From Anaerolineae bacterium (GTDB lineage: Bacteria; Chloroflexota; Anaerolineae; Aggregatilineales; Phototrophicaceae), in NCBI GenBank assembly GCA_023382675.1, contig JAHDWN010000001.1, positions 164,345-228,344 on the forward strand: DNA of 64,000 nt, in the 5' to 3' direction. The notes beneath the pieces are model-generated. The model searched no databases, was not told the DNA's origin, and was given only the letters and a program-made list of their open reading frames with translations. Position 1 is the stretch's first letter. Every line of letters starts with the position of its first letter. Below, piece by piece: positions 26,376 through 35,784 of this stretch. The translations under genes were made by a program, and so were the position numbers.

Positions 26376-27638
26376 CTAGAGCGTCGAACGATTCTGGGCT
26401 ACCAGGGGCATCTCAATAATAAACTCACTACCTGGAAAACGCTGTTCATCGAAGCCAGGACTTTCTACCCAGATGCGGCCCCCATGAGCGTCAACTATGC
26501 CTTTGCAGATGGCTAGTCCCAGGCCAATACCTCCACCCCGATAGGCTGTCTTGCTGGTCGAGTGGAGTTGGACATTATGTGTAGTCTGGAATCTTTCAAA
26601 AATCGTCGCCTGAATTTCAGGGGCAATACCAATTCCAGTATCTTTGATGCTTATCTTGACCTGCTCATCTTTGACAAACGTCCGCATCGTGATTGTACCA
26701 CCGTCCGGTGTGTACTTAATAGCGTTACTGAGGAGGTTGGCAAGCGCAAGATGCATGAGTTCCCAATCCGCCTGCATCCGCTGAGGCCACTCTGCCGGAT
26801 CGAAAACCAGGGTCAGCTTGCGATCCTGGAGCGCCGGGCGAAACTGCTCGATAACCTGCATGGCAATGCGCCCCAGATCCATCATCCCGATAGCGAGATC
26901 GATCTGATTCGTGATGATGCGGCTCATGGTCAAGATTTCATTGATGATCTTCTGCATCCGCACAATAGAATCGTTCATACCTTGCATCAACGCGAGCGTA
27001 TCTGGATTTTGCTGGATCACGTTCTTGACCAGCGGATTGTCTTGCAGTAAACGGGAGTAACCATAAACCAGGGTCAAGGGCGTGCGCAGCTCGTGGGCCG
27101 TGAGCTGAATGAAGATGTCTTTCATTTTGTCGAGATGCAGCAGAGATTGATTGAAGGTCTCCAATTCTCGAATGCGCCCTTCGAGCCGTTCAACCAGCTC
27201 CCGCATATACTGTGTGCGCGCTGCGGCCAGCGCGATTGTATCCAGGCTGCTGTCGCGTGCGCCTCGCAGGTAATGCTCGATCTGTTCAGGGAGAGCTTCA
27301 ATATCGACAGGCTTGGTTAAATAGCCACTGACACCGGCCACCATCGACATGTCACGCTGATCACGCTGAGTCTGTGCGGTCAGGGCCACAATCGGTGTGT
27401 TGGCAAAAGCCGCCTCACTCCGCAAGACTGTGGTCACTTCACGCCCGGTCAAATCAGGCAAATTGATGTCGGTCAAAATGAGATCGGGATGTTCCCGCCG
27501 AGCAAGATCAATGCCCTCCAGACCACGGGCAGCAACCAACACTTGATATCCCGCAAAGCACAGTGCGCGTTCGACCAACATCCGGCTCGCAGGATCATCT
27601 TCGATGTACAGGATCTTGGTTTTACGTGTAGCTTCCAA
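26376..27638 (-). CDS. Response regulator-histidine kinase hybrid
   Basis: 420 residues: an N-terminal receiver domain (about 8-125; acidic pair EDD, phosphoacceptor Asp57 in LTDINLPD, Lys in TKPVD), a short coiled coil, a HisKA domain with His182 in TAHELRTPL, and a HATPase domain (LANLLSNAIKYTPDG, DTGIGIAP, GIGLGLAICKG). No membrane segment or DNA-binding domain. The receiver probably takes phosphate from another kinase and controls this kinase. A TTG start is needed, since no ATG precedes the receiver. The gene is divergent from the large GAF/PAS kinase across a 199-bp region, suggesting a shared signalling pathway. Confidence 0.92.
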   Translation of the reverse strand: MEATRKTKILYIEDDPASRMLVERALCFAGYQVLVAARGLEGIDLARREHPDLILTDINLPDLTGREVTTVLRSEAAFANTPIVALTAQTQRDQRDMSMVAGVSGYLTKPVDIEALPEQIEHYLRGARDSSLDTIALAAARTQYMRELVERLEGRIRELETFNQSLLHLDKMKDIFIQLTAHELRTPLTLVYGYSRLLQDNPLVKNVIQQNPDTLALMQGMNDSIVRMQKIINEILTMSRIITNQIDLAIGMMDLGRIAMQVIEQFRPALQDRKLTLVFDPAEWPQRMQADWELMHLALANLLSNAIKYTPDGGTITMRTFVKDEQVKISIKDTGIGIAPEIQATIFERFQTTHNVQLHSTSKTAYRGGGIGLGLAICKGIVDAHGGRIWVESPGFDEQRFPGSEFIIEMPLVAQNRSTL

Positions 27639-27760
27639 CCTTGAATGACCTCGTCAAGCACGGGGATATAACATAATTTAAGCCTACACCAGTTATAGTC
27701 AGGCAACCGCAAAGACTTCGGGCGATAATTGTTAGTGAAAAATATTTAGTTTTTAATTAC

Positions 27761-27781
27761 GGGAACTATGGTATAGTTCCC
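27761..27781. promoter_or_regulatory. Perfect palindrome overlapping a -10-like element
   Basis: GGGAACTAT and ATAGTTCCC form a perfect 9-bp inverted repeat with a 3-base centre. TATAGT (27772-27777) inside it could be the -10 of the rightward kinase gene, so a bound repressor would block it. It may also be the base of a leader hairpin. Confidence 0.6.
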
Positions 27782-27789
27782 TTGCATGT

Positions 27790-27825
27790 GTACTTACGGA
27801 AGTACGCTCTCAAAAAACGAGGGCG
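27790..27825 (+). promoter_or_regulatory. Two small hairpins in the kinase leader
   Basis: GTACTT-ACGG-AAGTAC is a 6-bp stem with an ACGG tetraloop (27790-27805). Right after it, GCTCTC and GAGGGC pair around AAAAAAC (27806-27824). They end 13 bp before the start codon, so they could affect ribosome access. No known riboswitch class was matched. Confidence 0.4.
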
Positions 27826-27837
27826 AAACGGGCAGCT

Positions 27838-30777
27838 ATGGTCAAGTCATCTACGTCTCAATTTCAAGCAGCGGAGCGTTCTCAAGCGTTAAACAGACTC
27901 CGTGGGTTAGATCTGGCAGCCAACCCCGCATTTGAGCGTTTAATCCACCTGGCGGTACGCGTGCTCAATGTTCCTATCGTCATTTTGTCACTTGTCGATG
28001 GTGACGAGCAGCAGATCATTGGTGCATATGGGCTACCCAAATCCGTCAAACCCCGCACTACCCTGCCAAGCAATGCGGCGTTTTGCAACCAAGTTGTGAT
28101 GCAAAGTCAACCGATCATCATCGAAGACGTACGTGAGCACCCCCGCCTTGCTGAAATGCCTTTTGTCCAACAAATAAGTCTGGCTGGCTACGCCGGTGTA
28201 CCGCTGCGTACAAACGATGGGCACGTCATCGGTGTCCTGTGTGTTGGCGACCGGAAGACACGTCAGTGGAGCGAAAACGACATTGCCATCTTGCAGGATC
28301 TGTCGCGTTCGGTGATGACAGAGACAGAACTCAGCCTTCAACTGATCGAATACGAACAGGTCAAAGCAACACTAGCACAGGAACGCGATCTTCTGCGCGC
28401 GCTCATCGACAGCTTTCCCGATTACATTTTCGTGAAAGACGCACAAGGTCGCTTTGTGATCAGCAACAAAGCTCATGCAGAAGCGGCGCGGATCGCTGAT
28501 CCAGAAGAATTGGTCGGCAAAACCGCCTTTGATACGTTTCCACCGGAACTCGCCGAACAATATGACGAAGACGACCGTGCCGTTATTGCGTCGGAAGAGC
28601 CGCTTTTCAACCTGGAACGACAGACCGTTGACTCCAAGGGGCATTTCAAGTGGGTCCTGACGACAAAAGTTCCTTTCACAAGTCGCGACGGCAAGATGAG
28701 CGGCGTTGTGGGCATCAGCCGCGACATTACGGATCGTAAGCGCGCCGAGCAAGCCCTGCGTGATCGCGAGCGGTTCATCGAACAGATCCTGATGACCAGT
28801 CCCACATTCGTGTACGTTTACGATGTGCGCAGCGCGAGAAACGTCTACAGTAATACCGAGATTGCCGCTGTCCTTGGCTATCCCGCAGAAGAAATCCACC
28901 TATTCGGTACACGCTTATTCGCAGAGTTAATGCATCCTGAAGACTTTGCGCGTCTTCAGGAACGCTATGCACACCTGGACAAACTCAAGGATGGCGATGT
29001 CATCGAAGATGAGTACCGAATGCGCCACAAGAATGGTCAGTACCGCTGGTTATACAGCCGGTCGGCAATCTTTCTGCGCGACGAAGCGGGTGAAGCGATC
29101 CAAGTCATCGGGACGGCGCTCGACATTACCGAACGCATCCAGGCGGAAACGGCGCTCAGAGAGAGTGAACAGCGCCTGCGCGCGATTATCAACCACGCGC
29201 CGGTCATTTTGTTCGAACTGGACGAACGTGGCACGTTCGTGCTCTCAGAAGGCAAGGGACTGCGTTCGCTTGGCATCGAGCCACTGGTGGTAAACGGTTC
29301 TAATGCACTGGAGGTTCTGGCTCATCACCCTGCGATAACGCAGCGCATCGAACGCGCACTCAGCGGCGAAACCGTCGAATTCATCTTCGATGACGATACA
29401 GTCGTCTTCCAGATGAGTTTCACGCCGGTGAAACAGGAACCTGAACACGTCACGGGCGTGATCGGGGTCGCGACGGATGTTACAGAGCAAATCCGTGCGC
29501 GCGATGATGCCGCCGAAAGCAGCGCACGCCTGCAGCTACTTCGTGATATTGATGCCCAACTTACCGCAACCCTCGACCTCTCCAACGTCTTGCGAGCGGC
29601 GATGCAAGCCGCTGTCAGCGCTGCGAATGCGGATGATGGCTATATCGCCCTGCTCAGCGAGGGAAAGCTTGCCATCACTGAAAGCATAGGACACTACACT
29701 GTCGGGACGAAGATCGCACTCAAGGGCACCTCGCTGGCTGAAATTTTTAAGCGCCAGATACCGGTACAGATAGAACATGACAAGCAACATCAGGCGGCGA
29801 AAGACGGCGTTTTGCCTGGCACGCAATCACAGATGGTCATTCCGCTCACTTATGGTGAAAATTTGATCGGTGTGCTCGATCTGGAGTCGAAACACAAACA
29901 TGCTTTTGACGTGGATACCTTCGCTTTTATCAAATCGCTTGCCATACGGGCGGCAGCAGCCGTCGAAAACGCCCGCCTTTATGCCCTCTCACAAACTCAA
30001 CTCGTGACTTTGCAGGAACTCTACGACAAAGTGCGTGGCCTGGAGCAGATCAAAACCGACATGATTCGCATCGCGGCGCACGATCTGCGCAATCCGTTGT
30101 CCGCTGCGATGGGGTACTTGTCGATGATCTCGAATGAACTCCAGGGAACATTATCGAAAACGCAGCAAGATTACATCACGATGCTGGATAATTCGCTGCG
30201 CGCCATACAAAAAATCATCAGCGACATCCTATCCTTGCAGCGCATCGAAGCCCTTCAAGAGCGTGCCAGCTACGAACTGATCGAAATCAACAAACTGATC
30301 GAAACCGTCTTCACCAACAATCAGCCCTCCGCCAAAGCTAAACAGCTTGACTATCTTCTCAGCCTGCCCTCACATCCGATCATGGTGTGTGCAGATAGCG
30401 CTCAAATGCGCGAGGCCATCGACAATCTCATTTACAACGCGATCAAGTACACGCCGGACAGAGGCAGTGTGCATGTAAACGTGACGACAAGTTCTCAGAC
30501 CATGACGCTGGAAGTCACCGATACGGGCTACGGCATTCCAGAACAGCTTCAGGATCGATTGTTTCAACCGTTTTTCCGTGCCAAAACGGCCCAAACACGC
30601 CATATCGAGGGCACAGGGCTTGGGCTGCATCTAGTCAAGAACATCATCGAGCGCCATTCCGGCAAGATGCACTTTCAAAGTAAGCAAGGCGAGGGCAGCA
30701 CTTTCGGCTTTGAAATGCCGCTCATCTCCGAGGAAGCCGCTTACGCTAAGAAGAAGACAGCCGCACCCTGTGGTTGA
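27838..30777 (+). CDS. Multi-sensor histidine kinase GAF-PAS-PAS-PAS-GAF
   Basis: 979 residues, all apparently cytoplasmic. Order: GAF (about 20-165), PAS with PAC end (about 183-302; FPDYIFVKDAQGRFVISNK), a second PAS (about 315-440), a third PAS (about 445-560), a second GAF (about 575-715), HisKA with His748 in AAHDLRNPL, and HATPase (DNLIYNAIKYTPD, DTGYGIP, GTGLGLHLV). The PAS domains could bind small ligands or haem, and the GAF domains nucleotides or chromophores; none has a Cys in a position I can assign to bilin binding. The product has no DNA-binding part. Upstream lie a palindrome and leader hairpins; the receiver-kinase hybrid gene is divergent. Confidence 0.92.
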   Translation: MVKSSTSQFQAAERSQALNRLRGLDLAANPAFERLIHLAVRVLNVPIVILSLVDGDEQQIIGAYGLPKSVKPRTTLPSNAAFCNQVVMQSQPIIIEDVREHPRLAEMPFVQQISLAGYAGVPLRTNDGHVIGVLCVGDRKTRQWSENDIAILQDLSRSVMTETELSLQLIEYEQVKATLAQERDLLRALIDSFPDYIFVKDAQGRFVISNKAHAEAARIADPEELVGKTAFDTFPPELAEQYDEDDRAVIASEEPLFNLERQTVDSKGHFKWVLTTKVPFTSRDGKMSGVVGISRDITDRKRAEQALRDRERFIEQILMTSPTFVYVYDVRSARNVYSNTEIAAVLGYPAEEIHLFGTRLFAELMHPEDFARLQERYAHLDKLKDGDVIEDEYRMRHKNGQYRWLYSRSAIFLRDEAGEAIQVIGTALDITERIQAETALRESEQRLRAIINHAPVILFELDERGTFVLSEGKGLRSLGIEPLVVNGSNALEVLAHHPAITQRIERALSGETVEFIFDDDTVVFQMSFTPVKQEPEHVTGVIGVATDVTEQIRARDDAAESSARLQLLRDIDAQLTATLDLSNVLRAAMQAAVSAANADDGYIALLSEGKLAITESIGHYTVGTKIALKGTSLAEIFKRQIPVQIEHDKQHQAAKDGVLPGTQSQMVIPLTYGENLIGVLDLESKHKHAFDVDTFAFIKSLAIRAAAAVENARLYALSQTQLVTLQELYDKVRGLEQIKTDMIRIAAHDLRNPLSAAMGYLSMISNELQGTLSKTQQDYITMLDNSLRAIQKIISDILSLQRIEALQERASYELIEINKLIETVFTNNQPSAKAKQLDYLLSLPSHPIMVCADSAQMREAIDNLIYNAIKYTPDRGSVHVNVTTSSQTMTLEVTDTGYGIPEQLQDRLFQPFFRAKTAQTRHIEGTGLGLHLVKNIIERHSGKMHFQSKQGEGSTFGFEMPLISEEAAYAKKKTAAPCG

Positions 30778-30847
30778 CGCGCAAGAGAAATCCGTCCATC
30801 ATGAAGCAGCGGCGTCAATAACCGGATAGCTTCAAAAGGCGAGCACA

Positions 30848-31432
30848 ATGACCGGAAATCTGCCACCGAACCAGGAAACCATCAATGAGTTCGTCATAGC
30901 AGCGCATCACGATCTGCCTAAGGTCAAGGAGCTGCTGGCGTCAGATCCACTGCTTCTGAATCAGAAAGCACAATGGCAAGAAACGCCGCTTCAAGCGGCT
31001 GCTCATGTGGGTAATCAGGCAATCGCAGAATACTTGCTCGCGGCGGGTGCGCCGCTGGATATTTGCACCGCGACGATGTTAGGCAGACGAGAAGAAATCG
31101 CGGCTATGCTCCATGAAGATCCGTCGTTGATTCACACGCGAGGGGCGCACAATCTGCCGTTGTTGTATTACGCGACGATCTACGACAGGATTGATATTGC
31201 CGAATTGCTCCTGCAAGCCAGCACTGCTGTTAACGCCGGAGCGGGAAGCAACACGGCTCTGCACGGCGCGGCAACATTCGGACAGGCAAATATCGCCCGC
31301 TGGTTGATCGAACACGGCGCAGACATCGCCGCGAAAGATTTCAACGGCAAAACGCCACGTGAAGTCGCGGTCGAACGCGGTCACATGACGATTGCCAATC
31401 TCATTGCTGATGAAAGTGGAACAGAGTCATGA
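30848..31432 (+). CDS. Ankyrin-repeat protein
   Basis: 194 residues with no signal or membrane segment. About five ankyrin units are visible, for example QETPLQAAAHVGNQAIAEYLLAAGA near residue 40-65, NLPLLYYATIYDRIDIAELLLQ near 100-125, NTALHGAATFGQANIARWLIEHGADI near 135-160 and GKTPREVAVERGHMTIANLI near 165-185. Ankyrin stacks bind protein partners. The stop overlaps the next gene's ATG by 4 bases (ATGA), so the two are coupled. Function beyond binding is unknown. Confidence 0.9.
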   Translation: MTGNLPPNQETINEFVIAAHHDLPKVKELLASDPLLLNQKAQWQETPLQAAAHVGNQAIAEYLLAAGAPLDICTATMLGRREEIAAMLHEDPSLIHTRGAHNLPLLYYATIYDRIDIAELLLQASTAVNAGAGSNTALHGAATFGQANIARWLIEHGADIAAKDFNGKTPREVAVERGHMTIANLIADESGTES

Positions 31433-31887
31433 CACCTGAAGATGCTATCCAACGGTTGTATGAGACACCGAACTTATTCGATCAACTGCGCGACGATGAA
31501 GCATCCGCCTTGCTCAAGTGGGCAGAGACCGAAGTGATGCGCATCGCTCAGAGTGCGCCAGATGATTCTGCTTTCGAAACGCAGTGCGATGCTCTGAGTG
31601 ACCTGGCACAGCAGATCAACCTGTTCGTAGGAATGCGCCAGGAGATGTCGTTCGGCGAACAGCAAGAAGCGCTCACGAAAATCACGGAGCAGGCTGCGCA
31701 GATTGGTTTACGTCCGGTGCCGCTGAGCGCCAGCGCACAAGCGCAAGCTGACGAAAGCGATGCGGCTGTGCTACACTCGCTGCTGGATATGTTGAAACCC
31801 GAGTCAACGGCCTCAGATAGCGCAGAAAATGACGCAGAAACCCAGCCCAAGAGAGACAGCGTCTCCAACGACTTCTTCGACATCTGA
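31429..31887 (+). CDS. Small acidic helical protein, unknown
   Basis: 152 residues, acidic and mostly helical, with no membrane segment and no motif I recognise. The first 95 residues form three or four amphipathic helices (AIQRLYETPNLFDQLRD, then ALLKWAETEVMRIAQS); the rest is Ala/Ser/Asp/Glu-rich and probably disordered, ending near VSNDFFDI. The ATG overlaps the ankyrin gene's stop, so it is probably made together with that protein and may be its partner. The 3' end is overlapped in another frame by the N-terminus of the PLD-type protein. Confidence 0.7.
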   Translation: MTPEDAIQRLYETPNLFDQLRDDEASALLKWAETEVMRIAQSAPDDSAFETQCDALSDLAQQINLFVGMRQEMSFGEQQEALTKITEQAAQIGLRPVPLSASAQAQADESDAAVLHSLLDMLKPESTASDSAENDAETQPKRDSVSNDFFDI

Positions 31888-33088
31888 TCAAAAACCTGGC
31901 TGTCTGCGTATTCTCCAGATTGTGGGCACAGCGCTCGCAGCGCTTGCGTTGGCAATCGCCGGGCTGCTCGCCGGCGGTCTGGGAATTGATGTCAGTGGCC
32001 GGACATCAGAACCGACAGCCACTGTTCAACCCCTGCCGACCGACGCCGTACTCGTTCCCGGACGCGGTGTCACGGAAATCACGCTTCCACAGGGTTTTGG
32101 CGCGCAAAAGGGTTTTTGGAGCGTATACTTTACCGCGCCGACAGGTGACAGCCGTACGAGTACCTATCACGATGGCATCGAAACGCAACTGATCGCCGCC
32201 GTCAATAGCGCCCAACGCACGATTGATATTGCCGCCTATGAATTCAATCTGGTCGATCTGACCCAGGCGTTGCTTGCCGCCAGGCAGCGCGGCGTTCAGG
32301 TGCGGGTGGTCACCGATGATGATGCCGGTTTTGATGCGCCTACTGGCACACTGCGCCAATTGGTCGAGGCCCGTATTCCCGTGGTAATTGATGGCCGGCG
32401 GGCGCTCATGCACAACAAATTTGTGATCATCGATAGCCTAACGGTCTGGATGGGGTCATGGAACTTCACGGTCAATGGTACATATCGCAATAATAACAAT
32501 GTGCTTGTGCTGCGTTCTCAAGCGGCCGTCCAGAATTATCAGGCCGAATTCGACGAGATGTTTAATACCCGTCTCTTTGGCCCCAGTTCACCGAGTCGGA
32601 CGCCGCGCCCAGACTTCCGGCAGGATGGCATCCCGATCTTGACCTATTTTGCCCCAGAAGACGACGTGCTCGATGCTATTCTGGCCACAGTCAATAGCGC
32701 TCAACATTCGATCAAGTTCATGACGTTCTCGTTCACGGTCGATCCGATTGGGCAGGCGATGATCGCGCGCGCCGGACAAGGCGTGAATGTGCAGGGTATT
32801 TTTGAAACGACGGGCAGCGAAACGCAGTTCAGCGAGCTGCCCATATTGTTTTGCGCCGGGCTGGATGCTCGTCAAGACGGCAATCCGTATCGACTGCATC
32901 ACAAAGTCTTCATCATTGACGATGAAACCGTAATGACCGGATCATTCAACATCTCGCAAAACGCGGTTCAATCCAACGACGAAAACCTCGTCATCATCAC
33001 CGACCGCGATCTTGCGGCTGAATATCTGGCCGAGTTCGACCGACGCTGGGCAGAATCGCGCCTGCCGCAGGGTATAGTCTGTAACTAA
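31829..33088 (+). CDS. Membrane-anchored phospholipase D-like protein, two HKD motifs
   Basis: 419 residues with an N-terminal anchor (about 28-52) and two PLD domains. The catalytic HxKxxxxD motifs are both intact: His195-Lys197-Asp202 (HNKFVIID) and His357-Lys359-Asp364 (HHKVFIID), each followed by a G-S-x-N-F/I-N block. This fold includes phospholipase D, cardiolipin synthase and the Nuc-type nuclease; the anchor and absence of a long cardiolipin synthase N-terminus favour an extracytoplasmic nuclease or lipase, but substrate is open. The first 20 codons overlap the upstream gene in another frame, which is unusual but no later ATG keeps the anchor. Confidence 0.88.
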   Translation: MTQKPSPRETASPTTSSTSDQKPGCLRILQIVGTALAALALAIAGLLAGGLGIDVSGRTSEPTATVQPLPTDAVLVPGRGVTEITLPQGFGAQKGFWSVYFTAPTGDSRTSTYHDGIETQLIAAVNSAQRTIDIAAYEFNLVDLTQALLAARQRGVQVRVVTDDDAGFDAPTGTLRQLVEARIPVVIDGRRALMHNKFVIIDSLTVWMGSWNFTVNGTYRNNNNVLVLRSQAAVQNYQAEFDEMFNTRLFGPSSPSRTPRPDFRQDGIPILTYFAPEDDVLDAILATVNSAQHSIKFMTFSFTVDPIGQAMIARAGQGVNVQGIFETTGSETQFSELPILFCAGLDARQDGNPYRLHHKVFIIDDETVMTGSFNISQNAVQSNDENLVIITDRDLAAEYLAEFDRRWAESRLPQGIVCN

Positions 33089-33093
33089 CGGCT

Positions 33094-35784
33094 ATGTATG
33101 CCGAAGTAGCGCTCAACATCCCGGTCGATAAGACATTCGATTACGAAGTGCCGCCCGCGCTCACGGGTACGCTGCGTCCTGGGCATATGGTACATGTGCC
33201 GTTCCGCACGGCAGCCGAGCCAGGGATCGTCGTTGCCCTGAACGAGACGACCGACGTTCCACAAACCAAGCAAATCGTCGATTTACTCCATCCAGAACCT
33301 GTCGTCACGCCTGAGCGCATCACACTGGCCTACGCCATCAGAAGTACCTACCTTGCCCCCATCGGTATTTGCATCTGGCTGATGCTGCCGCCAGGCATCG
33401 CTGCGCATCATGATGTGAAAGTGTCATTGATCGAGCCAGCCATCCCAGAGGACGCACTTCAGCGCGAGATTGTCACCCTGCTCAAACGGCGTGGTGCGCT
33501 CCGGGGACGCCAGTTCGATCTCGCGCTGCCGGGCAAACATTGGCGGCCTGCCGTCGATGAACTCGCAGCCGCAGGCATCGTGCACCAGGAGACCATTCTG
33601 ACACCGCCACGTGTCCGCCCGAAGGTGGTGCGTACAGCGCTACTCGCCATTGAGCCGGACGCCATCGAGCGCGAGCTTCAAGCACTGGCACGGCCTTCGC
33701 GCGTGGCTGATCTGATCGAAGGTGTGCTGATGGCGGAGACGCCGCGAGACGCAGAACTGGCGCGCAAGGACGCAGGTGCTACGCGCGAGCAGTTAGATCG
33801 CCTCGTCGAGCAGGGCTGGCTCACGAAATTGCCGGATAACACGCTCAAGAGCGAACGCAGTGAACAAGACCTGCTCGCCTACCTGGCCGAACTGCGCCAT
33901 ATCAGTAAACCTGCGCGCATCCTCCGGCAGTTGGCGCACGAAAACGAGCCGGTCGCGGTCAACTGGATCTATGCCCAGAGCGACGCCAAACTGAACGATC
34001 TGAAACGGCTCGAAGAATTGGGCTTGATCGCATTTAGCGATCAGGAAGTCTGGCGCGATACGGTGGCGGCGCGCGAATTCGTCCCCACGGCTGCGCCGCC
34101 GCTCATTGCCGAGCAGGCACGTGCATGGGCTGCCCTGGAACAGGCTGTCAACGGCGCAGGCGGCCTGTACCTGCTCCATGGCGTGACCGGCAGCGGCAAG
34201 ACAGAGCTTTATCTACGCGCCATCGACGCCGCTCTGAAACGCGGGCGCAGCGCAATCTTTCTCGTGCCAGAAATTGCTCTGACGGCTCAGACCGTTCATC
34301 GCGTGGCGGCGCGCTTCCCGGGCCAGGTCGCGGTCGTACACAGCCGTTTGAGCGACGGTGAGCGCTACGATACCTGGCGTCGCGCGCGCATGGGGCTGAT
34401 CCGCATCGTCGTGGGCGCGCGTTCGGCGTTATTTACACCGCTGCCCGACATCGGTCTGATCATCCTGGACGAAGAACACGATCAGAGCTACAAACAGTCT
34501 GCCGACCAATTGCCACCCCACTATCACGCGCGCGACGTGGCAGAAATGATTATCCGCGAGAACCGGGGTGTCTTGATCCTCGGCAGCGCTACCCCGTCCA
34601 TAGAAACGCAGTACCGCAGCGAGCATGGCGAGATCACACGGCTGGAACTTCCCAACCGCATCATGGGCCACCGAGAGCGGATTCACGAGCAGGAGGGGCG
34701 TGCCGGCGTGATCGCGCGCTACCGTCCAGATGCGTCTGACGATGTGCTGACGATTGACCTGCCGCCTGTGCATGTGGTCGATATGCGTGCCGAACTCAAA
34801 GCGGGCAATACGAACATCTTCAGCCTGGCGCTTCAGAAAGCGCTGGCGGGCGTGCTGGCGCGCCGTGAGCAGGCGCTGCTGCTGCTGAACCGGCGCGGGC
34901 AGTCTACCTACGTCTTTTGCCGCGACTGCGGCTTTGTCGCTAAGTGCCCGCGCTGTGACACCCCCCTGACCCATCATCGTGAAGGCAGTGCCCTGCGCTG
35001 TCATCGCTGTGGGCACAACCAGCCGGAACCAACGGTTTGCCCCGAATGTGGCTCGCGCCGGATCAAGTATTTCGGGGCGGGCACGCAGCAGGTTGAGCAA
35101 ACCGTCAAGACACTGTTCCCCAAGGCGCGTGTCATTCGCTGGGATGCGGACAGTGCCTCAGCGCCCGGCGCGCACGAAGCCATCTTACAGCACTTCATCG
35201 ACCGTTACGCGGATATAGTTGTCGGCACGCAGATCATCGCCAAAGGTCTCGATCTGCCGCTAGTCACGCTGGTCGGTATTGTCAGCGCGGACGTGAGTCT
35301 CAATCTGCCGGATTTCCGCGCGGCGGAGCGCAGCTTTCAATTGTTGACGCAGGCCGCCGGGCGCGCCGGACGTGGCCTGCTGGGCGGGCAGGTCATCCTG
35401 CAAACCTATCAGCCCGAGCATTATGCCATTCGCACCGCCGCCAACCACGATACGCAGGCTTTTTATGCGCGTGAGATTGCCTATCGACGCGAACTGGGCT
35501 ACCCACCCTTCAGGCGCTTGCTGCGCATCGTCTTCAGTTTCCCACAGGAGACACGCGCGCGAGCAGAAGCCGAACGCGCGGCGGCCACGCTGCGCAGCCG
35601 CATCAAGCAGCTCAACATGAGCGGCACAGAATTGATCGGGCCTGCGCCCTGCTTCTTTACGCGCACCGACCACGCTTATCGCTGGCATTTGATCTTGCGC
35701 GGGCCAGATCCGACGAAGGCGCTGCGCGGCATGACCATTCCTGCGGAATGGCACGTCGATGTCGATCCGCTCGATTTACTCTGA
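33094..35784 (+). CDS. priA: Primosomal protein N' (replication restart helicase)
   Basis: 896 residues. PriA binds stalled forks, unwinds the lagging arm and reloads the replisome. The N-terminal 3'-binding domain starts AEVALNIPVDKTFDYEVP; a winged-helix region follows (about 125-300, longer than in E. coli, which explains the length above 730). Helicase motifs are GVTGSGKTEL (363-372), DEEHD, GSATPS, and the late RAGRG motif. Eight Cys between about 609 and 655 (CRDC, CPRC, CHRC, CPEC) bind two zinc ions. It starts 5 bp after the PLD gene stop. Its stop abuts that of the kinase-like gene. Confidence 0.97.
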   Translation: MYAEVALNIPVDKTFDYEVPPALTGTLRPGHMVHVPFRTAAEPGIVVALNETTDVPQTKQIVDLLHPEPVVTPERITLAYAIRSTYLAPIGICIWLMLPPGIAAHHDVKVSLIEPAIPEDALQREIVTLLKRRGALRGRQFDLALPGKHWRPAVDELAAAGIVHQETILTPPRVRPKVVRTALLAIEPDAIERELQALARPSRVADLIEGVLMAETPRDAELARKDAGATREQLDRLVEQGWLTKLPDNTLKSERSEQDLLAYLAELRHISKPARILRQLAHENEPVAVNWIYAQSDAKLNDLKRLEELGLIAFSDQEVWRDTVAAREFVPTAAPPLIAEQARAWAALEQAVNGAGGLYLLHGVTGSGKTELYLRAIDAALKRGRSAIFLVPEIALTAQTVHRVAARFPGQVAVVHSRLSDGERYDTWRRARMGLIRIVVGARSALFTPLPDIGLIILDEEHDQSYKQSADQLPPHYHARDVAEMIIRENRGVLILGSATPSIETQYRSEHGEITRLELPNRIMGHRERIHEQEGRAGVIARYRPDASDDVLTIDLPPVHVVDMRAELKAGNTNIFSLALQKALAGVLARREQALLLLNRRGQSTYVFCRDCGFVAKCPRCDTPLTHHREGSALRCHRCGHNQPEPTVCPECGSRRIKYFGAGTQQVEQTVKTLFPKARVIRWDADSASAPGAHEAILQHFIDRYADIVVGTQIIAKGLDLPLVTLVGIVSADVSLNLPDFRAAERSFQLLTQAAGRAGRGLLGGQVILQTYQPEHYAIRTAANHDTQAFYAREIAYRRELGYPPFRRLLRIVFSFPQETRARAEAERAAATLRSRIKQLNMSGTELIGPAPCFFTRTDHAYRWHLILRGPDPTKALRGMTIPAEWHVDVDPLDLL

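Noticed and set aside
27790-27825. Guanidine-II (mini-ykkC) riboswitch
   Set aside because: The first hairpin has the ACGG tetraloop, but the second lacks the ACGR loop, and the downstream gene is a kinase rather than a guanidine exporter or hydrolase.
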